Source: Synergistaceae bacterium (GTDB lineage: Bacteria > Synergistota > Synergistia > Synergistales > Synergistaceae). From it: 56,946 bases of DNA. This document shows positions 17,457-26,078 of the stretch, one piece after another. The position numbers and the translations under genes are program-made. Every line of letters begins with the position of its first letter. Position 1 is the first letter of the stretch. Below the pieces are notes generated by a model. That model was not told the DNA's origin. It ran no database searches and worked only from the letters and a program-made list of their open reading frames with translations. The DNA lies in contig JAIRWR010000076.1 of NCBI GenBank assembly GCA_031268885.1, positions 1-56,946 on the forward strand. Direction: 5' to 3'.

Positions 17457-18386
17457 TCAGAGCTTCTGGATCACAACTTTCGCGACGGCTTTCTCGACAT
17501 TTTCTCGGGATATAGCCGTTGCGACATCGCTGTGAATATTCTCGCGCACGCAGGCCATCGAAAATCTTATGGTATCCTCGATGCCCATCCTCTCCGCGCG
17601 GGCGATCATCATGCCCGCAGTGAGAGAGTCGCTCGCCGCGCGGAAGGTCACCGCGCTCTCGACGTCGATCTCAGCGAGAAAGTGACCTTTTGTCGTGCAG
17701 AACAGATTGGAGTTGTTGAAGTACGACGTTACTATCCAATCGACGCCCTCGTCAAAGATCCCCTTGGAGACGTCTATCAAGTAATCCAGCGCGGAGAGCG
17801 AAACATCGCGCATCTTTTTCATAAACCTCTGATCTATTTTGACTACAGTTGGAAGGGCCTCTATCGCGCGGTCCAAGGGCGTCCCGAACGACTCGACAAA
17901 AACCGGTATATTCCTGCGCCGCGCTATGTCAATCGCGCCTTTGAAGAAGTCGTCAGGCAAGCCCGGCGGCAGCGAACCACCCATCTGAACCGCGGTTGCC
18001 CGCGGAAGCAGGCGTTCGAGATTCCAAAAGAAGCGTTTCACAGCGTCGTCCCCGACGTTAGGACCTGAATCAGCGATCAGAGTTTCAACCGCGCCGACAT
18101 CGTCTCGAATAAAGGTGTTCGACCTGCTTTCGCCCTTGACATCCACGAAGTTCGTCGATATTCCCCGCGCTAATATCTCATCTCTGATATACGAACCGGT
18201 GTGGCCGGCGAGGAATCCTGTGGATACCGAGTCATAACCCAACTGCTTTAATATTATGGAGACGTTGACCCCCCTTCCCCCAGGGGAACGATTCACGTCG
18301 CTCGCCCTAAACCATCGGCCTGGCCTAAAATTTGACACAGTGTACACTTCGTCGATGGCGGGATTCGGAGTTATGGTTATCATCAT
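17457..18386 (-). CDS. PfkB-family protein resembling 1-phosphofructokinase, with degenerate ATP-site motifs
   Basis: A 309-residue ribokinase-fold protein of the FruK/LacC group. The sugar-binding half is well kept: TPNPAIDEVY at the start, GGRGVNVS around 36-43, GFLAGHTG and MGGSLPPG. The nucleotide-binding half is not. The usual KPN..E is KIDQRF (183-188), the SLG..G strand reads TSYFNNSN (220-227), and the catalytic GAGD anion hole reads AASD (250-253), keeping only the aspartate. It may be a weak or altered kinase, or a sugar-phosphate sensor working with the neighbouring CBS protein. Family assignment is firm; activity is doubtful. Confidence 0.85.
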   Translation of the reverse strand: MMITITPNPAIDEVYTVSNFRPGRWFRASDVNRSPGGRGVNVSIILKQLGYDSVSTGFLAGHTGSYIRDEILARGISTNFVDVKGESRSNTFIRDDVGAVETLIADSGPNVGDDAVKRFFWNLERLLPRATAVQMGGSLPPGLPDDFFKGAIDIARRRNIPVFVESFGTPLDRAIEALPTVVKIDQRFMKKMRDVSLSALDYLIDVSKGIFDEGVDWIVTSYFNNSNLFCTTKGHFLAEIDVESAVTFRAASDSLTAGMMIARAERMGIEDTIRFSMACVRENIHSDVATAISRENVEKAVAKVVIQKL

Positions 18387-18413
18387 ATGAGGAAAGACCT
18401 CCTCTTAGAGAGT

Positions 18414-19691
18414 CTAATGTTTCTCGCGGAAGTTTATTATGTCGTCAAAGGTCTTAACCACAGCTTCCCTTACTTTGGTCCCCCGGGAGAATTCCACCAC
18501 GACCGGCAGAACTTTTATATCCAGTTTTTTACGGATTCGCAGATTTCGATGCGCGTCTACAATCACAATCTTCTCCTCCCCGCTCTTCTCCATCGAATCA
18601 ATCTGGCTTGCGATAGCCAGATGCTCCGAATCAATGCTGGACATAAAGAACGCTGTCACGTGTTCGGGAGCGAGCAGAGTGGATTTGAGGCGGTGCTGAT
18701 GGAAGATATATTCGTATGCCGCCATGCCAGCGGTAGCGCCGTCACCAGCAGCCGTCACAACCTGCCTCAGAAACTTGTCACGCACATCACCGGCAGCGAA
18801 AACCCCTTCCGCGGACGTCTCCATTTTATTATCGGTCACGATCCATCCGCCGCGCGCCCTCTCAATGGACTTATCTCCATTTAGAAACTCGGTGTTAGGA
18901 CTTGTGCCAACGAATACAAATACGCCCTTGACCTCGATCTCCCTTATCTCCCCGCTCTTGAGGTTTCGCGCCACAACTCGCTCGACCATATCGCCGCCAG
19001 CGATCTCGTCCACGATAAACCCCATTACTCTCTCAATCTTCGGGTTAGCGGCCGCCAGGTCAACCGCTGATTTATGAGCCCTAAACTCCTCCCTGCGGTG
19101 AATTATGTATACCTTTGACGCGAAGTGTGTAAGAAAATCCGCTTCATCCAGGGCAGTGTTGCCCCCACCTATCACGGCGACAGGCGCGTCTTCGTAGAAT
19201 GCCCCGTCGCACACCGCGCAGTAACTGACGCCTCTGCCCGCGAACTCTCTCTCCCCCTTGCAGCCCGCTCTGCTGAAGGATGCTCCGCTCGCGATTATCA
19301 GGGCATCCGCCTCTATATCGCCCTCGTTCGTCTTTACCGTCTTAACGTCACCGTCAATCGAAACGGACTTAACCTCGCAATCCCGAAATTCGGCCCCGAA
19401 CTTCTCGGCGTGTTCCCGAAACGCGTTTGCGAGCTCCATCCCCTCCGCATGTTTGAAGCCGGGATAATTTTCGATCTCGGCCGTAACGTTTATCTGTCCG
19501 CCGCTCATGCCCCTTTCGAGCAAGAGCACGCCGATTCCCGCCCTTCGTCCATAAATCGCGGCAGTCAAACCAGCCGGACCGGCTCCAATTATTACAAGCT
19601 GCCGATTCTCCACCCCGACCACCCCATCCATACAATTCATCAGTTTCATTTCACCCAGTCCATACAATTCATCCATTTCATTATAACCCAC
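18414..19691 (-). CDS. trxB: Thioredoxin reductase with C-terminal thioredoxin-like domain lacking CxxC
   Basis: Residues about 30-332 form a complete thioredoxin reductase: FAD site VIIGAGPAGLTAAIYG, redox motif YCAVCDG, NADPH site IGGGNTALDEA and FAD tail FAAGDVRD. TrxB normally ends there, near 310 residues. Here about 93 residues follow with a thioredoxin-like pattern, including a likely cis-proline strand (IKVLPVVVEF). At the position of the WCGPC active site it reads SSIDSEH, with no cysteine. The N-terminus is uncertain: a GTG at 19691 gives 425 residues, but the core starts near residue 30, and the 5' end lies in an imperfect tandem repeat. Confidence 0.88.
   Translation of the reverse strand: MGYNEMDELYGLGEMKLMNCMDGVVGVENRQLVIIGAGPAGLTAAIYGRRAGIGVLLLERGMSGGQINVTAEIENYPGFKHAEGMELANAFREHAEKFGAEFRDCEVKSVSIDGDVKTVKTNEGDIEADALIIASGASFSRAGCKGEREFAGRGVSYCAVCDGAFYEDAPVAVIGGGNTALDEADFLTHFASKVYIIHRREEFRAHKSAVDLAAANPKIERVMGFIVDEIAGGDMVERVVARNLKSGEIREIEVKGVFVFVGTSPNTEFLNGDKSIERARGGWIVTDNKMETSAEGVFAAGDVRDKFLRQVVTAAGDGATAGMAAYEYIFHQHRLKSTLLAPEHVTAFFMSSIDSEHLAIASQIDSMEKSGEEKIVIVDAHRNLRIRKKLDIKVLPVVVEFSRGTKVREAVVKTFDDIINFREKH
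19627..19690. repeat. Imperfect 32-bp tandem duplication at the trxB 5' end
   Basis: Two adjacent 32-bp units (19627-19658 and 19659-19690) share an identical 15-bp head (TCCATACAATTCATC) and about 75% identity overall. The outer unit contains TATAAT on the minus strand, which could serve as a -10. The period is not a multiple of three, so the two copies encode different peptides, arguing that this stretch may be untranslated or only recently translated. Confidence 0.6.
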
Positions 19692-19850
19692 ATTTCGCGA
19701 TTGTACTTTTAAAAAAACTATTTTTAGAATAACGGTAATATAGTCGATATATAAGAGTATTATTTTGATTATTCGGCAGTATTCTCATAATAAAAAAAGA
19801 ACAAAATCTAATTGCCAAGTGAAATTTAATGATAACCGCTAAGATCGTAT

Positions 19851-20738
19851 TTATTCCTTTTTGGACTTTATCCAGAGCATAAATCTATCAATTCCACGAT
19901 GATCCTCGAAGCTCCGGATAAAATCCAAACCGCGCCCGGCCTGTCCGCTCAGGTTTGCCAGCTCCGATACCTGCCCGGCTCCGCCGGTCTCGATGAAAAA
20001 CGCGGCCCCGTCTTTCATCAGACGAGGGAGTTCGACGAGCATTAACCTGCAAACATCGAGACCATCTATCCCCCCGTCGAGAGCGACACGCGGTTCATAA
20101 TCGCGCACCTGTCTTTCGAGGGTGTCGATTACAGCTGTTGGAATGTACGGAGGGTTTGACACAACGAGATCAAGCGACGCCTCTCCGACGATCTGGAGAG
20201 CTTCCGCGGGGCTTTCGCACTCAATGAGCGTGACTCGTTCTCTCACGCTGTGAAACCGGCAGTTGGCAGACGCCGTCAACAGAGCCGCCTGGTTCGAATC
20301 GGCGGCATAGACGCTCCATCGAGGATTGCGGGCTGCCAGGGTTACCGCTATGCACCCGCTTCCTGTGCACCAGTCGGCCAGAATTCCAGATCCTGAAGTT
20401 TTTTTTATATACTCATCAGCGAGCGACGTCAGAATTTCCGTCTCCGGCCTGGGAATCAGAGTGCTTTCCACCATAAATTCCCTGTCCAAAAACAGTGAGA
20501 ACCCTATGATATATGCTAGAGGCTCTCCACGCGCCCGACGGGCCGCGAGATTCATCACAAACTCCGCTTCACGCGGGCTGATCAAGCGTTCGGGGTGAGC
20601 GTGAAGCGATGCCCGGTCCTCTCGAAGCAGGTGACAGATTATCCTGTCCGCCTCGATGAACGGCTGATAGATTCCAGCGTCGGAGAGCATCTTCGCCGTC
20701 TCTGACCGAATGAGTCCAGAGCGGATAAAACCATCCAT
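19851..20738 (-). CDS. prmC: Peptide chain release factor N5-glutamine methyltransferase
   Basis: A 295-residue PrmC. An N-terminal helical domain is followed by a Rossmann methyltransferase with DWCTGSGCIAVTLA (motif I, SAM binding, about 120) and the catalytic NPPY (about 193). It methylates the GGQ glutamine of release factors; the neighbouring prfA encodes its substrate 12 bp upstream. In motif I the usual D-x-G-T-G-S-G has C for G (DWCTGSG), a tolerated change. About 160 bp of AT-rich DNA without genes separate it from trxB. Confidence 0.95.
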   Translation of the reverse strand: MDGFIRSGLIRSETAKMLSDAGIYQPFIEADRIICHLLREDRASLHAHPERLISPREAEFVMNLAARRARGEPLAYIIGFSLFLDREFMVESTLIPRPETEILTSLADEYIKKTSGSGILADWCTGSGCIAVTLAARNPRWSVYAADSNQAALLTASANCRFHSVRERVTLIECESPAEALQIVGEASLDLVVSNPPYIPTAVIDTLERQVRDYEPRVALDGGIDGLDVCRLMLVELPRLMKDGAAFFIETGGAGQVSELANLSGQAGRGLDFIRSFEDHRGIDRFMLWIKSKKE

Positions 20739-20750
20739 GGCGCTTTCAGT

Positions 20751-21827
20751 TTATGCCTCGAAGTTCCTCAGTCTCTCCGCCTGATCGGCAACGGTGAGCG
20801 CGTCTATCAACTCGCGGAGGTCTCCCTCGGTTATCTGGTCCAATTTATGCAGCGTGAGGCCTATCCTGTGATCCGTAACCCTGTTCTGAGGGTAATTGTA
20901 TGTGCGTATGCGCTCCGATCTGTCTCCGGAACCAACCTGTCCCTTTCTCTCGGCGGCCATGGCATCCTGTCTTCTTCTGAGTTCCACATCGTAGAGTTTC
21001 GTCCGAAGCAACTGCATCGCCTTCGCCCTGTTTTTTATCTGGGAGCGCTCATCCTGACAGGTCACCACCACTCCGGTCGGAATGTGAGTTATCCTGACCG
21101 CTGAATCGGTCATGTTCACGTGCTGACCACCGGCGCCACCGGACCGATATGTATCGATCTTGAGATCCTCGGATCGTATATCGACATCGACATCCTCAGC
21201 CTCCGGCAACACGGCCACAGTCGCGGCTGATGTGTGGACTCTGCCTCCGGCTTCGGTGACCGGGACCCTCTGCACCCGGTGAACTCCGCTCTCGAACTTA
21301 AGCCTGCTGTAGACTCCGCCGCCTTCTATGCGGAATACTATCTCCTTGTAACCTCCTATTCCCGTCTCGTTCGCGTCAAGTATCTCGACCTTCCAGCTCT
21401 CGCGCTCCGCAAAACGCGTATACATTCTGTACAGGTCCGCGGCAAACAGTGCCGCCTCGTCACCGCCAGTCCCTCCGCGTATCTCAATCACGACGTTCTT
21501 GTCATCATCTCTGTCCTTTGGGAGGAGAAGAAGCCGAATTTTCTCCTCTATCTCCGATCTCACGCCTTCAAGCGACATCAGCTCGTCTCTGGCGAGCGAT
21601 TTCATCTCCTCGTCGGTCTCCGTTTCGACGATCTCCCGCGATCCGCTCATTTCGCCCAAAACACGTTTATATTCGTTCATTGCTTCAATCAAAGGCTCAA
21701 TCTCGACGTGTTTCTTGCCCAACACCTGCATCTCAGCCGGATTGGACGCCACATTTGGCTCGGACATCTTCGCTTCGATGCTCTTATACGTGGCTTCGAC
21801 CTCTTCGAGCTTTTGCCAGAGATCCAT
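20751..21827 (-). CDS. prfA: Peptide chain release factor 1
   Basis: A 358-residue RF1 of standard length. The catalytic loop reads [10 protein letters not shown] (GGQ near residue 231), and residues near 185-190 ([16 protein letters not shown]) include the RF1 stop-codon recognition region. Translation termination at UAA and UAG. It is followed by prmC, the common rpmE-yqhQ-prfA-prmC order. No programmed frameshift is present. Confidence 0.97.
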   Translation of the reverse strand: MDLWQKLEEVEATYKSIEAKMSEPNVASNPAEMQVLGKKHVEIEPLIEAMNEYKRVLGEMSGSREIVETETDEEMKSLARDELMSLEGVRSEIEEKIRLLLLPKDRDDDKNVVIEIRGGTGGDEAALFAADLYRMYTRFAERESWKVEILDANETGIGGYKEIVFRIEGGGVYSRLKFESGVHRVQRVPVTEAGGRVHTSAATVAVLPEAEDVDVDIRSEDLKIDTYRSGGAGGQHVNMTDSAVRITHIPTGVVVTCQDERSQIKNRAKAMQLLRTKLYDVELRRRQDAMAAERKGQVGSGDRSERIRTYNYPQNRVTDHRIGLTLHKLDQITEGDLRELIDALTVADQAERLRNFEA

Positions 21828-21865
21828 TCAGCTCACCCCCTCCCATGGCTTCTTCTCCAACCGTA

Positions 21866-22882
21866 TTACACGGCGTCGTCCGGCGCAGCGTCAGGATTCA
21901 GCGCCGCGTCTAAGGACCTTATCGCCACTTCGATCATAGACTCGTCGGGCTCCTTCGTGGTTAAATATTGCAGAGAGAGGGCCGGCATGATCAGATACTT
22001 TCCCCACGTATCTGACTTCGACGCTCCGCGTATCGCCTCGTATGATATCCCTATTACGATCGGGAGCAAGACCACCCTCTCAGCCGCCCGTATCCAGACA
22101 GGCCCCTCCCCGAGAAACGAGAATATCACAATACTGACCACAACGACAACCAGCATAAAAGACGTTCCGCACCTCCTGTGAATGCGGGAGCAGCCGGCGA
22201 TGTTCTCCTGGGTCATGGGAAGAGCTTGCTCGTAGGCGTTGATCGTCTTGTGCTCCGCCCCATGGTACGCGAACACCCTTTGAATATCTTTCCACAGCCC
22301 GATCACGGCTATGTACAAGACGAAGACGGATCCCCTGACGACTCCTTCCGCGACATTCTTTGCCGCGCTGGAGACTCCAGTCAATTCGATGAATCTGTCC
22401 GACACCCAGACCGGAAACGCGATGAACAGACCCGCTACCATGAGAATCGCTATTGCCAGCGATATGACCATCTCTACAGGGGAGAAGCTCTCTTCCTCTC
22501 CAAGTGCACGCTCCGCGGATATGGAGAGCGCTCTCACTCCGACTCTCATCATCTCAACCATCGACGCGAAACCCCTTATGACCGGCCATTTCCAGGCTCC
22601 ACGCTTGAGCCAGAATGCCCCTTGCCACGAGGAGCTCCAAAGATTACCGTCAGGCTCCCTTACCGCAAGGCCCCAGCGCTCCGGACCTTTCATCAGGACA
22701 CCCTCTATTACAGCCTGTCCGCCGACGGGGATCTTCCGCGACTCGTCGATCTCCTTGCCAGACGCGTCATCCGCCCACAGCGACAGACCCGCAAACAGCA
22801 CTTTAGTGACCACGCCAAGATGAATACCGCCACACAACGTGTCACCGATAATCCTCCACAGCAAGCCCAATTTTTTTTTCAT
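21866..22882 (-). CDS. DUF1385 (YqhQ-like) membrane protein
   Basis: A 338-residue protein with the DUF1385 signature VGGQAVIEGVLMKGPERWGLAVR, split here at residue 65 for description, and the later YHGAEHKTINAYE and RIHRRCGTSFM motifs. At least four hydrophobic segments are present (about 150-175, 200-225, 255-275 and 283-300). An N-terminal extension of about 50 residues precedes the core. Family function is not settled; the conserved histidine/glutamate motif suggests a metal-dependent membrane activity (inference). It lies between rpmE and prfA, behind a strong terminator. Confidence 0.88.
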   Translation of the reverse strand: MKKKLGLLWRIIGDTLCGGIHLGVVTKVLFAGLSLWADDASGKEIDESRKIPVGGQAVIEGVLMKGPERWGLAVREPDGNLWSSSWQGAFWLKRGAWKWPVIRGFASMVEMMRVGVRALSISAERALGEEESFSPVEMVISLAIAILMVAGLFIAFPVWVSDRFIELTGVSSAAKNVAEGVVRGSVFVLYIAVIGLWKDIQRVFAYHGAEHKTINAYEQALPMTQENIAGCSRIHRRCGTSFMLVVVVVSIVIFSFLGEGPVWIRAAERVVLLPIVIGISYEAIRGASKSDTWGKYLIMPALSLQYLTTKEPDESMIEVAIRSLDAALNPDAAPDDAV

Positions 22883-22905
22883 TGCTATCTACCCCTGAAA
22901 TCACC

Positions 22906-22947
22906 AAAAAAAACCCTTATGTCAGCGGTCATTCATCGACATAAGGG
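22906..22947 (-). terminator. Intrinsic terminator of rpmE
   Basis: On the minus strand a perfect 10-bp stem (CCCTTATGTC...GACATAAGGG, 14-nt loop) is followed by eight T residues. It lies 56 bp after the rpmE stop and should insulate rpmE from the yqhQ-prfA-prmC unit. Confidence 0.9.
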
Positions 22948-23003
22948 ACGCCCATCCTAATTCTGCCAGCAGAGAAAGACACAGGCACACAGCCCGGTAA
23001 CCG

Positions 23004-23240
23004 TCATGCCTCTAAATCATCCTTCCTCCTCTGGCCGTAATCAATCCCCGCGTACTTCTGGCGGAACTTCTCAAGACGCCCAGCCTCTATAACGCGTCCT
23101 TTCCTGCCGGTATAATATGGATGACACGCATTGCACACAGATACCTTCAATTCCTTCCGAGTCGAGCGAGTTACGAAACTATTACCGCACGAACAGCTGA
23201 CCGTGCACTCCCCGTACTTCGGATGTATATCCTTCTTCAA
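23004..23240 (-). CDS. rpmE: 50S ribosomal protein L31 (zinc-binding form)
   Basis: I place the start at a TTG with GGAGGTG nine bases upstream, giving 78 residues beginning with KKDIHPKYGECTVSC. A longer reading frame upstream lacks a ribosome site. The two cysteine pairs CSC and CNAC mark the zinc-containing (C+) form, followed by the HPYYTG motif. It is a surface component of the large ribosomal subunit. It is flanked by its own promoter and terminator, so it is monocistronic. Confidence 0.95.
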   Translation of the reverse strand: MKKDIHPKYGECTVSCSCGNSFVTRSTRKELKVSVCNACHPYYTGRKGRVIEAGRLEKFRQKYAGIDYGQRRKDDLEA

Positions 23241-23299
23241 CCTGCTCACACCTCCAGCGCCATCACGCGACATCACTCACTACAGATACAGTATGACGG

Positions 23300-23328
23300 A
23301 TTATATTACCGTTCCGGCAAATTCGCAA
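23300..23328 (-). promoter_or_regulatory. Promoter of rpmE
   Basis: On the minus strand TTGCGA (23323-23328), a 17-bp spacer and a perfect TATAAT (23300-23305) lie 60 bp upstream of the rpmE start. Confidence 0.65.
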
Positions 23329-23346
23329 GCAAGTTTCCAAAGTTAA

Positions 23347-23380
23347 TAAGTTCAGCGTTAATAGCGTTAATATAAGTTCA
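23347..23380. repeat. Symmetric repeat array between rpmE and the phosphoesterase gene
   Basis: The 34 bp read TAAGTTCA - GCGTTAATA - GCGTTAATA - TAAGTTCA: a 9-bp tandem pair flanked by two copies of the same 8-mer, all exact. It begins 19 bp upstream of the rpmE -35 and about 100 bp before the divergent gene, a fitting place for a regulator site. No regulator is identified. Confidence 0.6.
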
Positions 23381-23476
23381 TCCGGCAATGCTACATCACT
23401 TTATGAAATAACCTGACACTCATATGTTATACTTCAAGCGTGCGTAATAAGTGACCTAAAAAAGGGGTATCCATAA

Positions 23477-24028
23477 TTGAGGTACTTTACCAGTGATCAA
23501 CACTTTTTCGACCCGGACATTTTAGCCTACTGTGACCGCCCTTACGCGACCGTGCAAGAGATGAACGAGGACATGGTCCGCCGTTTTGTGACGAAGACGA
23601 AGGAAGCGGATGAGATATTCATCATCGGTGACATCTTTGGAAACCGTCACCCCGATTCGCCTCACTCGACATGCGGAAGATTGATGAATACGCTCGGCAT
23701 CGGCTTGCGGCCGTTCCATCTGATTTTAGGCAATCACGACAGCCTCGAGATCGAGACGTACAGGGAGATCGGGTTCCGATCCGTCAAGAGGCTGGGATCT
23801 GTCGATATAAATGGGCTCAGCTTCATGCTCACTCACGATCCCTGCATGGTCCAAGCCAGGGATACGCTTGCCATATGCGGTCATATCCACACTCTCTTCT
23901 CTGAAAACTGGCAGCCAGCGCGAAATACATTCACCATCAACGTCAGCGTGGAGATGCGAAATTATGAACCCGTCTCAGAGGAGGAGATCCTTGAAACTGT
24001 GATGAAATCAGGATACAAGAGATGCTGA
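23477..24028 (+). CDS. Calcineurin-like metallophosphoesterase
   Basis: A 183-residue single-domain phosphoesterase. Metal-binding motifs appear in order: TSDQHF (D-x-H), IIGDIFG (GD-x-x), ILGNHD (GNHD) and ICGHIHT (GH-x-H). The start is TTG with an AAAGGGG site 10 nt upstream. Small family members act on nucleotides, cyclic nucleotides or phosphoproteins; the substrate cannot be told. It reads towards the HD-GYP gene 61 bp downstream and could share its transcript. Confidence 0.9.
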   Translation: MRYFTSDQHFFDPDILAYCDRPYATVQEMNEDMVRRFVTKTKEADEIFIIGDIFGNRHPDSPHSTCGRLMNTLGIGLRPFHLILGNHDSLEIETYREIGFRSVKRLGSVDINGLSFMLTHDPCMVQARDTLAICGHIHTLFSENWQPARNTFTINVSVEMRNYEPVSEEEILETVMKSGYKRC

Positions 24029-24089
24029 TGGATTTAACTCTCTCATCGAATATGATTGCGAGCGGATTACGGACTGGAGGTATCTATCT

Positions 24090-26060
24090 GTGAAAGCGGA
24101 AGATCTCGACGATGTGATATCCGCTGAAAAATCGTCTCAGCTTCATTGGGGACTGGAAAAAAAACCCGCGATGCTGGATCGTATTTCGTCTTTCATCAAA
24201 TTGGTCTCCGGCGGCATCGACGATCTCATCTCGGACATCCTCACCGAGATGCGGGAGGCTACGTTCGCCGAAGCCGCGTCTATATACGTCGCGGATGGGG
24301 ACATTCTTCGCTTCGTTTACGTCCAGAACGAAGTTCTCGGCAATACGGAAAAGATGGACAACATATATCTGGGCAGAACGATAGAGATAAACAACAACTC
24401 GATGTGCGGGTACGTCGCCATGAATATGAAGCCGCTGGTGGTCGGCGACGCCAGGGCCGAGTGCAGCGGCGCGGAGTTCAGCATCAACGACGAGTACGAC
24501 AGGAACGCCAAATACTCGACTGTCTCAGCAATTACGGTCCCTATATTCGACGAGGATAAGAGGTTGGCGGGGGTCCTTCAGCTCATAAATCACAAGGACG
24601 ACAACGGAGTTATCTCTCCGTTTGAAAGTTGGATGTTCGAGTATGTCATGTTATTGGTGGAGCGATTCTTCCCGCTGCTGTCGCATTCGTTCGAAAGATA
24701 CCGCAACACCAACGACCGTCCGTGGGGCGGCAGGTCCCTGATTGAAATATGGCGCAACAGCGGTACATCTAAGGCCACCGATATGCTAGTAACCATAAGG
24801 GAGCGGCTTGGTAAGCCCGCGTATAACAACGCGAGGCTTCCATGGCTGAATAACAGCGGGGTGACGTGGACCGACCGTGGAAGAAACAAGGAGTCCAATA
24901 TCGCGAAACGCCTGCTGGCTTTCTCCCACTATGTGAACCAGTTCGAGGATCTGAGGACCATAGTAGAGATGATGCTGACTGAAGCCCGCGATGCGACGAA
25001 GGCCGACGGAGGCACCTTTTATCTTGTGACCGGAGGCGGAAGCAGGCTGCAATTCAAGTACGTTCAAAACGACACGCTCTTTTCCGATAATTCTAACAAA
25101 AATCACTACATCAACATGGAGATACCCATAGACAGAACGTCTATAAGCGGTTACGTGGCGCTGGAGAATGAAATTCTGAACATCCCGGACGTAAAACTTC
25201 TTCCAGATGATGTCCCCTATTCCTTCAACCGTTCCTTCGACGATAAGTCCGGATACGAAACGATATCGATTCTCACAGTGCCCGTACAGGGTTCAACCGA
25301 TACTGTCATAGCCGTCATCCAGCTGATAAACTGCAAGAACGTCTCAGGACAGGTCAAGGCGTTCGAAGTCGAGGACGCGAGATATGTGGATCTCCTGTCG
25401 TGCCAGACTATGCCATATCTAACGAGGTCGATCATGACGAGACGGCTTATCGACACCATGATCGAAATGTCTAAGCGCAGAGATCCCGACGAGACAGGCC
25501 CGCACGTTGACCGCGTCGGCTCCTTGGCGGCGGAGATATATGACAAGTGGGCCGAGCTGAAAGGGGTCAACTTTGAGCAGAGGCAGATCGAGAAGGACAC
25601 GCTTAGGCTGGCCGCGATGCTCCATGACATAGGCAAAATCTCTATCCCCGATTCTATCCTGAAAAAAGACAGCAGCCTGACGCGGGAAGAGTTCGAAATA
25701 ATGAAGAGACACTGCGCGGAGGGCGCGTCAATGTATTCGGCCGCCGAAACCAAACTGGAGCGAATGGCGTACGAAATCACCCTGCATCATCATCAGAGAT
25801 GGGACGGCGCCGGATACACCGGCGACCCGAAGATCGAAACACTGTCCGGCGACGCCATTCCGATCCACGCCAGAATAACGTCGGTCGCCGATGTGCTGGA
25901 CGCCCTGGTATTCAAAAGAAGCTATAAACCAGCCAGGAGTTTTGAAGATGTGATGGCTGACATCCACAGAAGCGCTGGGAGCCAATTCGATCCCGAGGTG
26001 GTAGTCGCGGCGGAACAGGTTGCGGACGTGCTGAAGGCAATAATCGACAGTTATCGGTAA
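24090..26060 (+). CDS. GAF-GAF-HD-GYP protein (putative cyclic-di-GMP phosphodiesterase)
   Basis: A 656-residue soluble signalling protein. GAF 1 spans about 30-205 and GAF 2 about 280-440; both end in the repeated pattern VLQLINHK or VIQLINCK. The C-terminal HD-GYP domain (about 450-640) has HDIGKISIP, LHHHQRWDGAGYTG and HARITSVADVLDAL. The name-giving GYP is GYT here; the metal-binding histidines and aspartates are kept. HD-GYP proteins hydrolyse c-di-GMP. The start is GTG with CTGGAGG 9 nt upstream. The two GAF domains imply small-molecule control of activity. Confidence 0.92.
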   Translation: MKAEDLDDVISAEKSSQLHWGLEKKPAMLDRISSFIKLVSGGIDDLISDILTEMREATFAEAASIYVADGDILRFVYVQNEVLGNTEKMDNIYLGRTIEINNNSMCGYVAMNMKPLVVGDARAECSGAEFSINDEYDRNAKYSTVSAITVPIFDEDKRLAGVLQLINHKDDNGVISPFESWMFEYVMLLVERFFPLLSHSFERYRNTNDRPWGGRSLIEIWRNSGTSKATDMLVTIRERLGKPAYNNARLPWLNNSGVTWTDRGRNKESNIAKRLLAFSHYVNQFEDLRTIVEMMLTEARDATKADGGTFYLVTGGGSRLQFKYVQNDTLFSDNSNKNHYINMEIPIDRTSISGYVALENEILNIPDVKLLPDDVPYSFNRSFDDKSGYETISILTVPVQGSTDTVIAVIQLINCKNVSGQVKAFEVEDARYVDLLSCQTMPYLTRSIMTRRLIDTMIEMSKRRDPDETGPHVDRVGSLAAEIYDKWAELKGVNFEQRQIEKDTLRLAAMLHDIGKISIPDSILKKDSSLTREEFEIMKRHCAEGASMYSAAETKLERMAYEITLHHHQRWDGAGYTGDPKIETLSGDAIPIHARITSVADVLDALVFKRSYKPARSFEDVMADIHRSAGSQFDPEVVVAAEQVADVLKAIIDSYR

Positions 26061-26078
26061 GAATCGCGAATCGGTCTT

